From contig NZ_JACHHK010000003.1 of assembly GCF_014202755.1 (NCBI RefSeq), forward strand, positions 124,001 through 188,000: a stretch of DNA of 64,000 nucleotides. The letters run 5' to 3'. This document shows, piece by piece, positions 1-9,276 of this stretch (position 1 is the first letter of the stretch; each line of letters opens with the position of its first letter). The position numbers and the translations under genes are program-made. The notes under the pieces are model-generated. The model made no database searches and was not told where the DNA came from. It saw nothing but the letters and a program-made list of their open reading frames with translations. Origin of the DNA: Catenisphaera adipataccumulans. GTDB lineage: Bacteria; Bacillota_I; Bacilli_A; Erysipelotrichales; Erysipelotrichaceae.

Positions 1-1237
1 GATAGTATTTATAACGGTCATCGACATACTCCAATGCGCTGTTGGCAATGGATTTCGCTTTATCACGGTCGATATCATTGAAATAAACATTTGCGTAACG
101 GAAGTAGATATAATCTTTGATCTGGTTCTCACGCAGAATGTAGTTGTAGTTGGCATCGCCCAGGCCGTAGTCTCCGTGCTGGATATACAAATCAGCGACA
201 TCCATCATCGCCTTGTTGCCTAATTTCTTATGCAGGTTTTCGAACTGCGACAAGACTGCGTAAATGAAGTTTTCATAATACTTCACATCATCGTACTTCC
301 ATAATTTCAATACGTTGTAGGCCAGATCCATAAATTTTTCGATCATGTCTGCCGGATCGACCTTGATCACTGCGACCATATCTTCGCTGCTGCTGATATT
401 TTTGCGCTGCGCGATCATCAGGATCCGTTTGACCAAATCAAACTGTGCATTGTATTCATCATTGTTCGCGGTACTGTCATCTTTGATCTCGTAGTTGACG
501 TGTTCCTTGACTTCATCTGCGATCTTCACGAAATCACTGGCTTTGATATCCATCGTGCCGGCGATCCGGTTCAGCAGTACTTCGATCAATTCCGCATCAT
601 AGCCATCATCTTCAAATGTGAAGTTCTTTTTATCCAGTCCATATTTTGCGACGATGTCTTTTGCCAACGCACTCAGATCGGCATTGTCCATCAGTTCGTT
701 GACATATTGGTCATATTCCATATCCACGCCCATGGCTTTTGCCATATCGATACAAGTTTCTAAAGTGAAGCTGTTGTACTGAGCCAGTTTTTCTTCACGA
801 GCAGCATCTTTTTTCGGTGCAGTTTCTGCAGCCGTTTTCTTAGCTGCTGGTTTTGCTGCAGTCTTCTTTGCAGCCGGCTTTTTCGCTGCTGGCTTTTTGG
901 CAGCCGTGGTCTTTGCGGCCGTTTTTGTTTCCGCTTTGGCAGCGGTTGTCTTTTTAGCCGTTGACTTTGTTGTTTTAGCCGTCGTTTTCTTTGCGGCCGG
1001 TTTCTTGGCTGCTGCCTTTGCCGGAGCGGTCTTTACCGCAGATTCAGTTTTGCTTTCAGCGCTTTTTTCAGCAGTCTTTTTAACCTCTGTTTTCTTCGCT
1101 GTTGTTTTAGAATCTGCTTTTTGTACTTTTTTCGTTCCGCTCTTTGCTGTTTGCTTAACTTCTTTCTTTTCAACAGGAGCCTCCGTTTTCTTCACTGTGG
1201 TTTTTTTCACTTGTTTTGTTTGTTTCTTTGCAGGCAT
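1..1237 (-). CDS. Protein with H1/AlgP-like Lys/Ala/Thr tail and uncharacterised helical domain (3' end outside window)
   Basis: The reading frame is open from ATG at 1237 to the left edge (412 codons) and runs out of the window, so the C-terminus is missing. An AGGAGG lies 9 bases before this ATG; another in-frame ATG at 1246 directly abuts the AGGAGG and is a poor start. Residues about 1-150 are low complexity, rich in Lys, Ala, Thr and Pro with repeated AAKKPAAKK-type units, as in histone-H1-like or AlgP tails; this part probably binds nucleic acid or polyanions. From about residue 160 the protein becomes an acidic, helical domain rich in Asp, Tyr and Asn that I do not recognise; a TPR-like fold is possible. 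No signal peptide. Function unknown. Confidence 0.75.
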   Translation of the reverse strand, partial: MPAKKQTKQVKKTTVKKTEAPVEKKEVKQTAKSGTKKVQKADSKTTAKKTEVKKTAEKSAESKTESAVKTAPAKAAAKKPAAKKTTAKTTKSTAKKTTAAKAETKTAAKTTAAKKPAAKKPAAKKTAAKPAAKKTAAETAPKKDAAREEKLAQYNSFTLETCIDMAKAMGVDMEYDQYVNELMDNADLSALAKDIVAKYGLDKKNFTFEDDGYDAELIEVLLNRIAGTMDIKASDFVKIADEVKEHVNYEIKDDSTANNDEYNAQFDLVKRILMIAQRKNISSSEDMVAVIKVDPADMIEKFMDLAYNVLKLWKYDDVKYYENFIYAVLSQFENLHKKLGNKAMMDVADLYIQHGDYGLGDANYNYILRENQIKDYIYFRYANVYFNDIDRDKAKSIANSALEYVDDRYKYY

Positions 1238-1383
1238 AGAATTCATCCTCCTAATCAACCGTAAACATTATACCATAGTTTTCTATTCGTTTCTAAAACG
1301 ATGAAAAGAAAGGCATAAAAAATAATTTTTTCAGTTGTTTTTAAATATTTAATCGTATAGTTTATATATTCGGAGGGATATTT

Positions 1384-2475
1384 ATGGAACAAGATATGGA
1401 TAAAAAGAAAAGGATAAAACGGATCATCGCCGTCATTGCATTAGTAGCTGCCTGCGGCATTTCCGGATTTGCGGGTGCAAAACTGGGCGGCGGAAATTCT
1501 GTGACCATCAACCAAGTGACGGGCAAGGCCAGCAACAGTATCAAATCGAGTTCAGACTATTCGGATGTTGCCAGCAAATGCGGTCCAAGCGTTGTTGAGA
1601 TTTCTACCGAAGGTGTCTCCTACGGAAGCAACCTCCAGCAATATGTCGAAGAAGGTGCTGGTTCAGGGGTCATCATCAGCAGCGATGGCTATATCGTGAC
1701 CAATTATCACGTCATCGAGAATGCTTCGAACATCACAGTTAAAACAACGGACGGAAACAGCTATGATGCCACCATTGTAGGAACGGATTCAGATACAGAT
1801 CTCGCCGTACTGAAGATCGATGCAGACAATTTGACAGCAGCAACCTTAGGTGATTCCGACAGTCTTGAGGTCGGCGACGATGCGATCGCGATCGGCAATC
1901 CGCTGGGGATGTTAGGCGGCACCGTAACGACAGGCATCATTTCAGCCCTGAATCGTGAGATCACCATTGATGATACGACCATGACCTTGCTTCAGACAGA
2001 TGCAGCCATCAACCCGGGCAACTCAGGCGGCGGCCTGTTTGATGCGGACGGCAATTTGATTGGTATCGTCAACGCAAAAGCGTCGTCTTCCGGTATCGAA
2101 GGTTTAGGTTTTGCGATCCCGATCAATGATGCGATCGCCGTTGTGAATGAATTGATCGCCAACGGCAAAGTGACCAGCCGGCCGTCGTTAGGCGCGACAT
2201 TATATGACTACAGTCAGGACTCTAACTATTACTACAGCGACAGTACGGAAAGCGGTGTTTACATCGTTCAGTTAACAAAAGGCGGTGCGGCGGCCGAGGC
2301 TGGTCTGCAGGAAAATGACCGGATCGTTTCGGTGGACGGTGAAAAAGTCTCCAGCGCATCCGAAGTCAAATCAATCATTCAAAAGCATGAGATCGGTGAT
2401 AAAGTGAAGATCGTCGTCGAGCGGGACGGCGAGAAAATCACGAAAACCGTCACGTTGCAGCAGTCTACAGAATAA
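1384..2475 (+). CDS. htrA: HtrA/DegP-family membrane-anchored serine protease with PDZ domain
   Basis: A 363-residue surface quality-control protease. A short basic N-terminus is followed by one membrane segment (about 12-32), then a trypsin-like domain with the full triad: His109 in TNYHV, Asp139 in SDTDLAV and Ser214 in NPGNSGGG. A PDZ domain occupies about residues 255-360 and should recognise unfolded C-termini. Length and order match single-PDZ HtrA proteins of Bacillota. GGAGG at 1372-1376 sits 7 bases before the ATG. It is monocistronic, closed by a strong terminator. Family assignment is secure; the substrate is unknown. Confidence 0.95.
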   Translation: MEQDMDKKKRIKRIIAVIALVAACGISGFAGAKLGGGNSVTINQVTGKASNSIKSSSDYSDVASKCGPSVVEISTEGVSYGSNLQQYVEEGAGSGVIISSDGYIVTNYHVIENASNITVKTTDGNSYDATIVGTDSDTDLAVLKIDADNLTAATLGDSDSLEVGDDAIAIGNPLGMLGGTVTTGIISALNREITIDDTTMTLLQTDAAINPGNSGGGLFDADGNLIGIVNAKASSSGIEGLGFAIPINDAIAVVNELIANGKVTSRPSLGATLYDYSQDSNYYYSDSTESGVYIVQLTKGGAAAEAGLQENDRIVSVDGEKVSSASEVKSIIQKHEIGDKVKIVVERDGEKITKTVTLQQSTE

Positions 2476-2481
2476 TGTCAG

Positions 2482-2515
2482 GACTATGTGCAGAAAATGC
2501 ACATAGTCTTTTTTT
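2482..2515 (+). terminator. Rho-independent terminator of htrA
   Basis: A perfect 10-bp stem (GACTATGTGC with GCACATAGTC) and a 7-base loop are followed by seven T residues. Confidence 0.93.
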
Positions 2516-2544
2516 GTGAATTTGGAAGCGGTTTGATTTTCTGA

Positions 2545-2573
2545 TTGTGAATACTGATAAAATTGTCTATAAT
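2545..2573 (+). promoter_or_regulatory. ldh promoter with Rex-like half site over the -35 box
   Basis: TTGTGA (2545-2550), 17 bases, TATAAT (2568-2573), giving a start near 2580. The -35 hexamer read as TTGTGAA equals the left half of a Rex (NADH-sensing repressor) operator. The right half is degenerate, so Rex control is only a suggestion. Confidence 0.65.
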
Positions 2574-2616
2574 ATTAATGATAGTTATACAATTCAGTAG
2601 GAGGAGAAAGAGAATC

Positions 2617-3591
2617 ATGGCAACTGAAAAAATTTCTAAAAGAAAGATCATGCTGGTCGGTACCGGAATGGTCGGTATGAGTTTTGCTTATTCATTATTA
2701 TCAGAAAAAGGTATTGATGAACTGGTATTGGTCGATGTCAATGCAGATAAAGCAAAAGGTGAAGAGCTCGATATGAGCGGCGGCCTGCTGTATGCCGATA
2801 CGAAAATGAAGATCAGAGCCGGTGACTACAGTGATGCAGCGGATACAAACGTTGTTGTCCTGACGGCCGGCGCACCGCAGAACCCGGGACAGTCCCGTCT
2901 GGAACTGGTAAAGATCAATGCCGGCATCACCCAGAATGTCTGCGAATCATTGAAAGCCAACCACTTCGACGGTATCCTGCTTGTCGCAAACAACCCAGTT
3001 GATATCATGGCTTACGTGGCTTGGAAAGTCAGCGGCCTGCCGAAGAATCATGTCTTTGGTTCCGGTACCGTACTGGATACGGCCCGCCTGCGTCACGCAT
3101 TGAGCGAAAAACTTGGTTTTGCCGACAGCAATATCCACGCTTATATCATGGGTGAGCATGGTGATTCCAGCTTCGTTCCTTGGATCCATTCCTACATCGG
3201 TGTCAAGAATATCCTGGAATATCTGGATGAAGAAGATATGGATCTGTCCGAACTGCAGAACATCTACATCGAAGTACGTGACAAAGCCTATAAGATCATC
3301 GAAAAGAAACGTGCGACCTACTATGGTATCGGTTTGGCGTTGAAGCGAATCGTTACTGCCATCGTCAACAACGAGCGCTGCATCCTGACCGTTTCTTCCT
3401 ACCAGAACGGTGAATACGGCAAGACCGGATACTTCATCGGCACCCCGGCTGTTGTCGGATCCAACGGTGTTGAAAAGATCATCAAACTGAACCTGAATTT
3501 GAACGATCAGGCACGCTTCGATAAATCATTCGATACCTTAGCAGAAACCATCCATCAGAATTTGGATGATATGCTGAAACAATACGAATAA
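2617..3591 (+). CDS. ldh: L-lactate dehydrogenase
   Basis: Reduces pyruvate to L-lactate with NADH, regenerating NAD+ in fermentation. 324 residues. The Rossmann GxGxxG motif is at 15-20. The specificity loop reads AGAPQNPGQSR, with Gln at the position that separates lactate (Gln) from malate (Arg) dehydrogenases. The catalytic His181 is in GEHGDS. The start at 2617 follows AGGAGGAG by about 10 bases; a longer frame from 2563 would overlap the -10 box and is rejected. Monocistronic, between its own promoter and a terminator. Confidence 0.95.
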   Translation: MATEKISKRKIMLVGTGMVGMSFAYSLLSEKGIDELVLVDVNADKAKGEELDMSGGLLYADTKMKIRAGDYSDAADTNVVVLTAGAPQNPGQSRLELVKINAGITQNVCESLKANHFDGILLVANNPVDIMAYVAWKVSGLPKNHVFGSGTVLDTARLRHALSEKLGFADSNIHAYIMGEHGDSSFVPWIHSYIGVKNILEYLDEEDMDLSELQNIYIEVRDKAYKIIEKKRATYYGIGLALKRIVTAIVNNERCILTVSSYQNGEYGKTGYFIGTPAVVGSNGVEKIIKLNLNLNDQARFDKSFDTLAETIHQNLDDMLKQYE

Positions 3592-3600
3592 TCATTGAAA

Positions 3601-3623
3601 GGACGGCAATGCCGTCCTTTTTT
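3601..3623 (+). terminator. Terminator of ldh
   Basis: Stem GGACGGC / GCCGTCC with a 3-base loop and six T residues. It abuts the stop codon of the convergent regulator gene. Confidence 0.9.
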
Positions 3624-5017
3624 CATGCCATGATCTGCCATAAAACCAATAAAGCTGCACTCGCTTTTTCGGCATCCACCGAAGCATAGTTAAGCACGAA
3701 CGTATGGACAGCTTCCGGCGGAACCGGGCCTGTATAGTAATCCGCTAAAGCAGAAATACGAATGCCCTGTTTTGCCGCCTGTTCACAAATTATCCGATCA
3801 TCTCGATTGGTTTTCACTTTTATTAAAAAATGCAGGCCGGCTTCCTGCCGTAAAATTGTCACATTTTTCGCAAACGGCCCCGCCGCAATGGCATGGATGA
3901 TCGCATCGCGCTGACGGCGGTAATCGTTGCGCATCCGCGTGATATGCCGCTCAAAATATCCTTTATTGATAAAAGCGGCTAAAGTATATTGTTCAAAATT
4001 AGAAACCGTGCAAGTATAAAAATCTAACGTATCATAAAACTGTCTGACCAATGGGCGCGGCAGGACCATGTAGCTGATGCGGATCGTGGATGAAAGCGTC
4101 TTTGTAAATGTATTCATATAAATGACTTTTTCCTGGACGTCCATGCTCTGCAAGGTCGGGATCGGCCGGCCTTTCATTCGGAACTCACTGTCATAGTCAT
4201 CTTCAATAATGTAGCGGGAATCGCTTTTGGCTGCCCATCCTAACAATTCATACCGACGGGCAACCGGCATGACGATCCCGGTCGGAAAATGATGAGAAGG
4301 TGAAATGTGGACGACTTGCGCATCAGTTTTTTCCAACTGATCGACCCGGATCCCTGATTCATCCATGGGAATATGACGGCAAGTCACATGATAAGCTTGA
4401 TAAACTTGTTCGATCTTTCGATAGCCAGGATCCTCGATCGCATAACTTCGATCCAGTCCCAGCAGCTGAACCAGCAGACCGTATAGATATTCTGTTCCGG
4501 CACCGATGATGATCTGCTCTGGTTCGGCCTTAAGGCCATGAAACTGCCATAAATGATCTGCGATCGCCTGCCGCAGGATCAAACTGCCGCCGGCCGGTGA
4601 ATTGGACATCAGTTCACTTTGGTGCTCGGATAACTGCTGCCGCATGAAATGAGACCAGATAGAAAACGGAAAATTTTCGGACCGTGTCCGGCTCGTCACG
4701 AAATCAACGCTGTATTCTGCCGGCACGGAAACTTCATAAGTCTTCGATGGCTTTATTGGTTCAGGAACCTGCCGGCTGACATCGCAGACAAAGTATCCTT
4801 TCTTCGGCTTTGAAAAAATATACCCTTCGGTCTGCAGCTGGTTGTATGCATTTTCGATCGTGATGGTGCTGACACCTAGATTTTTCGCAAATCCTCGTTT
4901 TGACGGCAGTTTCTCTCCGGCTTTTAGTTTGCCTTGGAGAATATCGTTTCGAATACATTTATATAAGTAGTCATACAGCGGATCTGACCCTTTTTCAACA
5001 AATGAATATGTCAGCAT
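3623..5017 (-). CDS. pdxR: MocR/PdxR-type regulator (GntR wHTH fused to aminotransferase fold)
   Basis: 464 residues. An N-terminal GntR-type winged helix (about 1-75, with KLPSKRGFAKNLGVS) is joined to a class I aminotransferase-like domain. Lys306 in TFTKTLSS is at the PLP Schiff-base position, and an SDYD-like cofactor region is present. Proteins of this build next to pdxS/pdxT act as PLP-sensing activators of vitamin B6 synthesis. The gene is divergent from pdxS across 114 bp, the usual arrangement. The ATG at 5017 follows GAGGTG. The regulator role is inferred from architecture and neighbourhood. Confidence 0.88.
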   Translation of the reverse strand: MLTYSFVEKGSDPLYDYLYKCIRNDILQGKLKAGEKLPSKRGFAKNLGVSTITIENAYNQLQTEGYIFSKPKKGYFVCDVSRQVPEPIKPSKTYEVSVPAEYSVDFVTSRTRSENFPFSIWSHFMRQQLSEHQSELMSNSPAGGSLILRQAIADHLWQFHGLKAEPEQIIIGAGTEYLYGLLVQLLGLDRSYAIEDPGYRKIEQVYQAYHVTCRHIPMDESGIRVDQLEKTDAQVVHISPSHHFPTGIVMPVARRYELLGWAAKSDSRYIIEDDYDSEFRMKGRPIPTLQSMDVQEKVIYMNTFTKTLSSTIRISYMVLPRPLVRQFYDTLDFYTCTVSNFEQYTLAAFINKGYFERHITRMRNDYRRQRDAIIHAIAAGPFAKNVTILRQEAGLHFLIKVKTNRDDRIICEQAAKQGIRISALADYYTGPVPPEAVHTFVLNYASVDAEKASAALLVLWQIMA

Positions 5018-5062
5018 GTTTTCTTCACCTCTTCCATCTGACCATATAAAATTGTTTCAAAA

Positions 5063-5096
5063 TGAATATTTTCATATGTTCAGATTCAATTATAAT
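5063..5096 (+). promoter_or_regulatory. pdxR-pdxS control region: dyad and pdxS -10
   Basis: TATAAT at 5091-5096 is a good -10 for pdxS. No good -35 lies 16-18 bases upstream; instead there is a small dyad TGAA-TATT-TTCA at 5063-5074. A strong -10 with a poor -35 fits an activator-dependent promoter, as expected for PdxR control. Confidence 0.5.
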
Positions 5097-5131
5097 AAAA
5101 CCTGTATAAAAAGTAAACGGAGGTTTTAGAA

Positions 5132-6007
5132 ATGGAAGAAAATCGATATGAATTAAACAAGAACCTGGCACAGATGTTAAAAGGCGGCGTGATCATGGAT
5201 GTCACCACGCCGGAGCAGGCAAAAATTGCCGAAACTGCCGGTGCCTGCGCCGTGATGGCACTCGAACGCATCCCTGCCGATATCCGGGCAGCCGGAGGCG
5301 TCTCCCGAATGAGCGATCCAAAGATGATCAAAGGCATCCAGAATGCGGTTTCCATTCCGGTCATGGCCAAATGCCGGATCGGCCATTTTGTCGAAGCACA
5401 AGTCCTGGAAGCCATCGATATCGACTACATCGATGAAAGTGAAGTACTCTCTCCGGCAGATGATATCTATCATATTGATAAAACAAAATTTAAAGTTCCT
5501 TTTGTTTGTGGAGCGCGCAATTTAGGCGAAGCCCTGCGCCGGATCGCCGAAGGAGCCGCCATGATCCGGACCAAAGGCGAACCAGGTACCGGTGATGTCA
5601 TTCAAGCCGTGCATCATATGCGTCAGATGAATAAAGAAATTTCCCAGCTGGTCAGTCTGCGGGAAGACGAAGTCTTTGAAGCAGCCAAACAGCTGCAAGT
5701 TCCTTATGACTTGGCGCTCTATGTTCATGAGCATGGCAAGCTGCCGGTGGTCAATTTTGCGGCCGGCGGCATCGCTACACCGGCAGATGCCGCATTGATG
5801 ATGCAGCTGGGCGCGGAAGGCGTCTTCGTCGGTTCCGGGATCTTTAAATCCGGCAATCCGGCCAAACGGGCTGAAGCGATCGTACAAGCCGTGACCAATT
5901 ATACGGATGCGGCCAAGATCGCAGCTTTGTCAGAAGATCTGGGTGAAGCTATGGTCGGCATCAACGAAGAAGAGATCAAGATCTTGATGGCTGAAAGAGG
6001 CCAGTAA
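5132..6007 (+). CDS. pdxS: Pyridoxal 5'-phosphate synthase, synthase subunit
   Basis: Forms PLP from ribose 5-phosphate, glyceraldehyde 3-phosphate and ammonia delivered by PdxT (DXP-independent pathway). 291 residues, the normal length, as a (beta/alpha)8 barrel. Asp23, Lys80 (VMAKCRIGH) and Lys148 ([11 protein letters not shown]) match the residues that carry sugar intermediates in this family. GGAGG lies 8 bases before the ATG. Its stop overlaps the pdxT start by one base, so the two subunits are translationally coupled. Confidence 0.97.
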   Translation: MEENRYELNKNLAQMLKGGVIMDVTTPEQAKIAETAGACAVMALERIPADIRAAGGVSRMSDPKMIKGIQNAVSIPVMAKCRIGHFVEAQVLEAIDIDYIDESEVLSPADDIYHIDKTKFKVPFVCGARNLGEALRRIAEGAAMIRTKGEPGTGDVIQAVHHMRQMNKEISQLVSLREDEVFEAAKQLQVPYDLALYVHEHGKLPVVNFAAGGIATPADAALMMQLGAEGVFVGSGIFKSGNPAKRAEAIVQAVTNYTDAAKIAALSEDLGEAMVGINEEEIKILMAERGQ

Positions 6008-6570
6008 TGAAGGCTGCTGTCTTAGCGGTCCAAGGCGATTTTATTGAACACGAAAACATGCTCCGACGCCTTGGCGTTGAAACCATGGAGATCCGACAGT
6101 CGGCCGATCTTTCTGAACCATTTGATGCTTTGGTCCTGCCGGGCGGCGAAAGTACGGTGCAAGGTAAGCTGCTCAACGAGCTGGATCTGATGAAGCCGCT
6201 GCACGATAAGATCGCAGCCGGTCTGCCGACGTTGGCAACGTGCGCAGGATTAATTCTTCTGGCTGAGCACATTGAAAACGATGGGTCCTATTTGGGAACG
6301 CTGCCGGTCACCGTACGCCGCAATGCCTATGGCAGACAACTGGGCAGTTTTTATACGGAATCCCAATGGCAGGGAATCGGCAAGATTCCCATGACATTTA
6401 TCCGTGCGCCGTTCATCACCGCAGCCGATCCAACCATCGTGCGGGCAACGGTCGACGATCATATCGTCGGTGTGACCTACCGAAATCAAATAGCATTGTC
6501 GTTTCATCCCGAACTCAATGATGATCTTCGCATTTATGAACAGTTTATAAAAATGGCGGATCGTAACTGA
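6007..6570 (+). CDS. pdxT: Pyridoxal 5'-phosphate synthase, glutaminase subunit
   Basis: Class I glutamine amidotransferase that hydrolyses glutamine and channels ammonia to PdxS. 187 residues. The triad is visible: nucleophile Cys79 in ATCAGL, and His167 with Glu169 in SFHPEL. The oxyanion region LPGGEST at 44-50 is intact. The ATG overlaps the pdxS stop (TAATG). Confidence 0.96.
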   Translation: MKAAVLAVQGDFIEHENMLRRLGVETMEIRQSADLSEPFDALVLPGGESTVQGKLLNELDLMKPLHDKIAAGLPTLATCAGLILLAEHIENDGSYLGTLPVTVRRNAYGRQLGSFYTESQWQGIGKIPMTFIRAPFITAADPTIVRATVDDHIVGVTYRNQIALSFHPELNDDLRIYEQFIKMADRN

Positions 6571-6580
6571 TCCGCCTTTA
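6555..6580 (+). terminator. Terminator overlapping the end of pdxT
   Basis: Stem GGCGGATC / GATCCGCC with a 6-base loop containing the pdxT stop, followed by a short TTTA tract. The weak T-run makes it less certain. Confidence 0.55.
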
Positions 6581-6829
6581 ATGTACCACTTTGGAATAAG
6601 CCGTCTTGACGCTGATCCCGGCCAGCCGGCCGATCTTGCCGGATAAAGCAGAGATTTCATCCTGCGGTGCATCCATCGCAATAGAAATAATATGAATATT
6701 TTGTTCCCGGTACGGAATTCCCATTCGGCCGATAATATACGGACCGTATTCATGAAGCAGGTTATTCAGCTGATCCACCGATTCCGTGTTCTCCACGATG
6801 ATCCCCATTACTGCTATTCGTTTTTCCAT
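6578..6829 (-). CDS. Small ACT-like protein, TM1266-type putative hydrogenase-system regulator
   Basis: 83 residues. It begins MEKRIAVMGIIVEN and contains INHLLHEYG-like, IGRMGIPY and GKIGRLAGISVKTAYSK segments. This pattern matches the ACT/NikR-C-like small proteins annotated as iron-only hydrogenase system regulators, although no hydrogenase gene is in this window. The start at 6829 is chosen over ATG 6832 because it overlaps the stop of the upstream gene (TGATG) and is 7 bases from GGAGG. Role in regulation is unproven. Confidence 0.7.
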   Translation of the reverse strand: MEKRIAVMGIIVENTESVDQLNNLLHEYGPYIIGRMGIPYREQNIHIISIAMDAPQDEISALSGKIGRLAGISVKTAYSKVVH

Positions 6830-7578
6830 CATTCCTCCTCCGGCAGACGCTCGATCCAACGATCGACATCATCATATCTGATCACTTGATCATATAAACA
6901 GATGCTTGGGCGCTTCCCTTTTAAATAGACACAATCTCTATGATAATGCCCATGGAACCAATATTTGTAATCGAGGCGCTTTTCGATGCAGTCCAGCACC
7001 TGACGGATATCGCAGTAACCGGCGCCGTAAGGTGCCATGGAAACCGAATGGCTCCGTGACATCGGATCGCGCAGATAAACATCATGAGTGATCACACCGT
7101 CGACCTTCCATCCGACCCGATCCAGATTTGCGAATGCATTTTCGACATCCGCTTTCGTAGCCATCTCGCCGCGCCACCAGCTGATATGCTCGATACGAAA
7201 CATCAGATCATGCGAAAACGCTCCGCCGAACGTGAAAAAGCGTCTGCCGTCAATATCAAAGACTTCGCCGCGCTGTAAATGCACGATATTCGATCGAATG
7301 CGATGCACACGGCCGCCGTGCCAGTCCGCGGTCGGAAACTGCTCGAGCAGCTCAAAATTCTCATGATTGCCGTCCACAAAACACGTGGTCCACGGCAGCG
7401 ACTCGAGCCAGTCCAGCCAAAACGAGTCACCGGAGCCGCCGTCCCAGATACAGCCGAAATCCCCGCATATGATCAGATAATCCTGATCGGTCATCGTTTT
7501 CCCGGCCGCAAAGCGGTCATCCGGATTGATTTTCGCAATATCAATTTCCCGATGTGTATCTCCTGTAATGTAAATCAT
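6829..7578 (-). CDS. Calcineurin-like metallophosphoesterase
   Basis: 249 residues with the metallophosphoesterase metal-binding signature in order: GDTHRE near the N-terminus, GDFG, GNHE, and GHYH near the C-terminus. Together these bind two metal ions. The substrate cannot be inferred. The start at 7578 (MIYITGDTH) follows AGAGGTG; a frame open to 7620 would begin inside the upstream terminator. It is coupled to the small ACT-like gene by a one-base overlap. Confidence 0.88.
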   Translation of the reverse strand: MIYITGDTHREIDIAKINPDDRFAAGKTMTDQDYLIICGDFGCIWDGGSGDSFWLDWLESLPWTTCFVDGNHENFELLEQFPTADWHGGRVHRIRSNIVHLQRGEVFDIDGRRFFTFGGAFSHDLMFRIEHISWWRGEMATKADVENAFANLDRVGWKVDGVITHDVYLRDPMSRSHSVSMAPYGAGYCDIRQVLDCIEKRLDYKYWFHGHYHRDCVYLKGKRPSICLYDQVIRYDDVDRWIERLPEEE

Positions 7579-7592
7579 AAAACACCTCTGAT

Positions 7593-7621
7593 AAAAAAAC
7601 TTGGCAGACGAATCTGCCAAG
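7593..7621 (-). terminator. Terminator of the srtB-murG-murB-divIB-asp23-fakA operon
   Basis: On the minus strand, a 9-bp stem CTTGGCAGA / TCTGCCAAG with a TTCG tetraloop is followed by seven T residues. It lies between fakA and the phosphoesterase gene, which must then use read-through or its own promoter. Confidence 0.93.
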
Positions 7622-7627
7622 TCCGTA

Positions 7628-9262
7628 TTATTCTACACCGATAATGAATGAATAAACTGGCTGCTGGCCTGAAACGACATTGACTTCCGCATCACTGTTT
7701 TCTTCAATATAATCCGAAATTTCCTCTGCCTGTTCCTTTGTCGCATCGGTTCCATAAATCAACGTGACCAGCTCACTGTCCTCATCAAGCATTTTATCAG
7801 CCAAATGTTTGGTGGCAGACATCATATCCGGCTCTGCGACCTCGATGGCTTTGCCGAAAATTCCCATATATTCGCCTTTTTTAATTTCCATTCCTTCATA
7901 CGTTGTATCTTTGATCGCATAGGTAACTTCACCGGATTTTACCGACTCCAATCCATTGTTCATTTCCGTCAGATTGTCTTCCGGTTCTACATCCGGGTTG
8001 AACATCACACAAGCCGTCAGGCCCTGCGGAATGGTCTTGGACGGCAAGACCTGCACATCCTTATCTTCGCAGACCTGCGCTGCCTGTGATGCCGCTAAGA
8101 TGATATTTGAATTGTTCGGCAAAATAAAGATATGATCGGCCGGCAGATCGTTGATCGCGGAAACGAAATCCTCCGTGCTCGGATTCATGGTCTGACCGCC
8201 GCTGATCACAATATCTGCGCGCAGGTCCTTGAACATCTTTTCAATACCTGGGCCTGGTGCTACGGTAATGATGCCGTATTTTTTATGTTCTGCCGGTACT
8301 TCGGCTTTTTCTTCCTGTTCTTTTTCCAGGATGTTGTCGTGCTGCTGCTGCATATTTTCGACCTTGATCTTCATAAAACGGCCGCGGCGGCGTCCCATCT
8401 TCAAAGCCGTATACGGCTCTAACGTATGGACATGCACTTTGACCAGATCTTCATCCTGAACGCAGACCAGTGAATTACCGATCGATGCCAGTTCGTCCCG
8501 GAAATCGCTTTCGGAGAAATTCTTGCGGCCGGTTTCGCTTAGCTGCAGGATGAATTCGGTACAGAAACCATACTCTTCTTCCTGAGATTCGACTTTTGTC
8601 TGCGCTGCTTCCGAAGCTTTTTCGGTTTCTTCTTTAACAATGGCTTTGCCCTGCATAGCTGCAAGGAAACCTTCCAAAATTGTGCATAAACCTTTTCCGC
8701 CGCTGTCGACCACGCCGACCTCAGCTAAAACCGGCAATAATTCTGGTGTTCGTTCCAACGATTCGTTGGCTTCGGTCACCATTTTCTGCATCACTGCCGT
8801 GCAGTCGGTCACTTCCTCAGTCACTGTATACGCATAAGTATAATCAGCCGCTTCCCGGACGACGGTCAGGATCGTTCCTTCCACCGGCCGCATAACAGCT
8901 TTATATGCCACACGGGATCCATTGACAAATGCATAGGCCAGCTGCATGGCATCCATTTCTTTGACCTCTTTCAATGACTGATAAAATCCGCGGAAGATCT
9001 GTGAAGTGATCACACCTGAATTTCCGCGGGCGCCCATCAGCAATCCTCTGGACAAAGTTTTGCAAATTTTCCCAATTTCGTCTGCATCTTCTTCCAATGC
9101 AGCATTGACACCGTTGGATACGGTCAGATACATATTCGTTCCCGTATCACCGTCCGGCACCGGAAACACATTCAGTGAGTCGATCTCACTGGAGTGGTTC
9201 CCCAAATTGTTCATTCCGGAGGCCAGCATCTCTTTAAACATCTTTGCATCGATCTTCTTCAT
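7628..9262 (-). CDS. fakA: DAK2-domain kinase, FakA/YloV family fatty acid kinase
   Basis: 544 residues, the usual length. The N-terminal DhaL-like ATP domain carries the metal-binding FPVPDGDTGTN (about 32-42) and GARGNSGVI. A middle domain and a C-terminal DegV-like domain follow (PAEHKKYGIITVAPG onward). In characterised relatives this kinase phosphorylates fatty acids held by FakB for phospholipid synthesis; no fakB is seen here. It lies 14 bp after the Asp23 gene, the conserved yloU-yloV order. Confidence 0.9.
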   Translation of the reverse strand: MKKIDAKMFKEMLASGMNNLGNHSSEIDSLNVFPVPDGDTGTNMYLTVSNGVNAALEEDADEIGKICKTLSRGLLMGARGNSGVITSQIFRGFYQSLKEVKEMDAMQLAYAFVNGSRVAYKAVMRPVEGTILTVVREAADYTYAYTVTEEVTDCTAVMQKMVTEANESLERTPELLPVLAEVGVVDSGGKGLCTILEGFLAAMQGKAIVKEETEKASEAAQTKVESQEEEYGFCTEFILQLSETGRKNFSESDFRDELASIGNSLVCVQDEDLVKVHVHTLEPYTALKMGRRRGRFMKIKVENMQQQHDNILEKEQEEKAEVPAEHKKYGIITVAPGPGIEKMFKDLRADIVISGGQTMNPSTEDFVSAINDLPADHIFILPNNSNIILAASQAAQVCEDKDVQVLPSKTIPQGLTACVMFNPDVEPEDNLTEMNNGLESVKSGEVTYAIKDTTYEGMEIKKGEYMGIFGKAIEVAEPDMMSATKHLADKMLDEDSELVTLIYGTDATKEQAEEISDYIEENSDAEVNVVSGQQPVYSFIIGVE

Positions 9263-9276
9263 ACTTCAAAAGCCCC

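Noticed and set aside
897-1304. 135-codon hydrophobic open frame on the plus strand
   Set aside because: Shadow of the Lys/Ala repeat tail on the other strand; the Val/Phe/Ala run is the complement of AAG/GCA codons.
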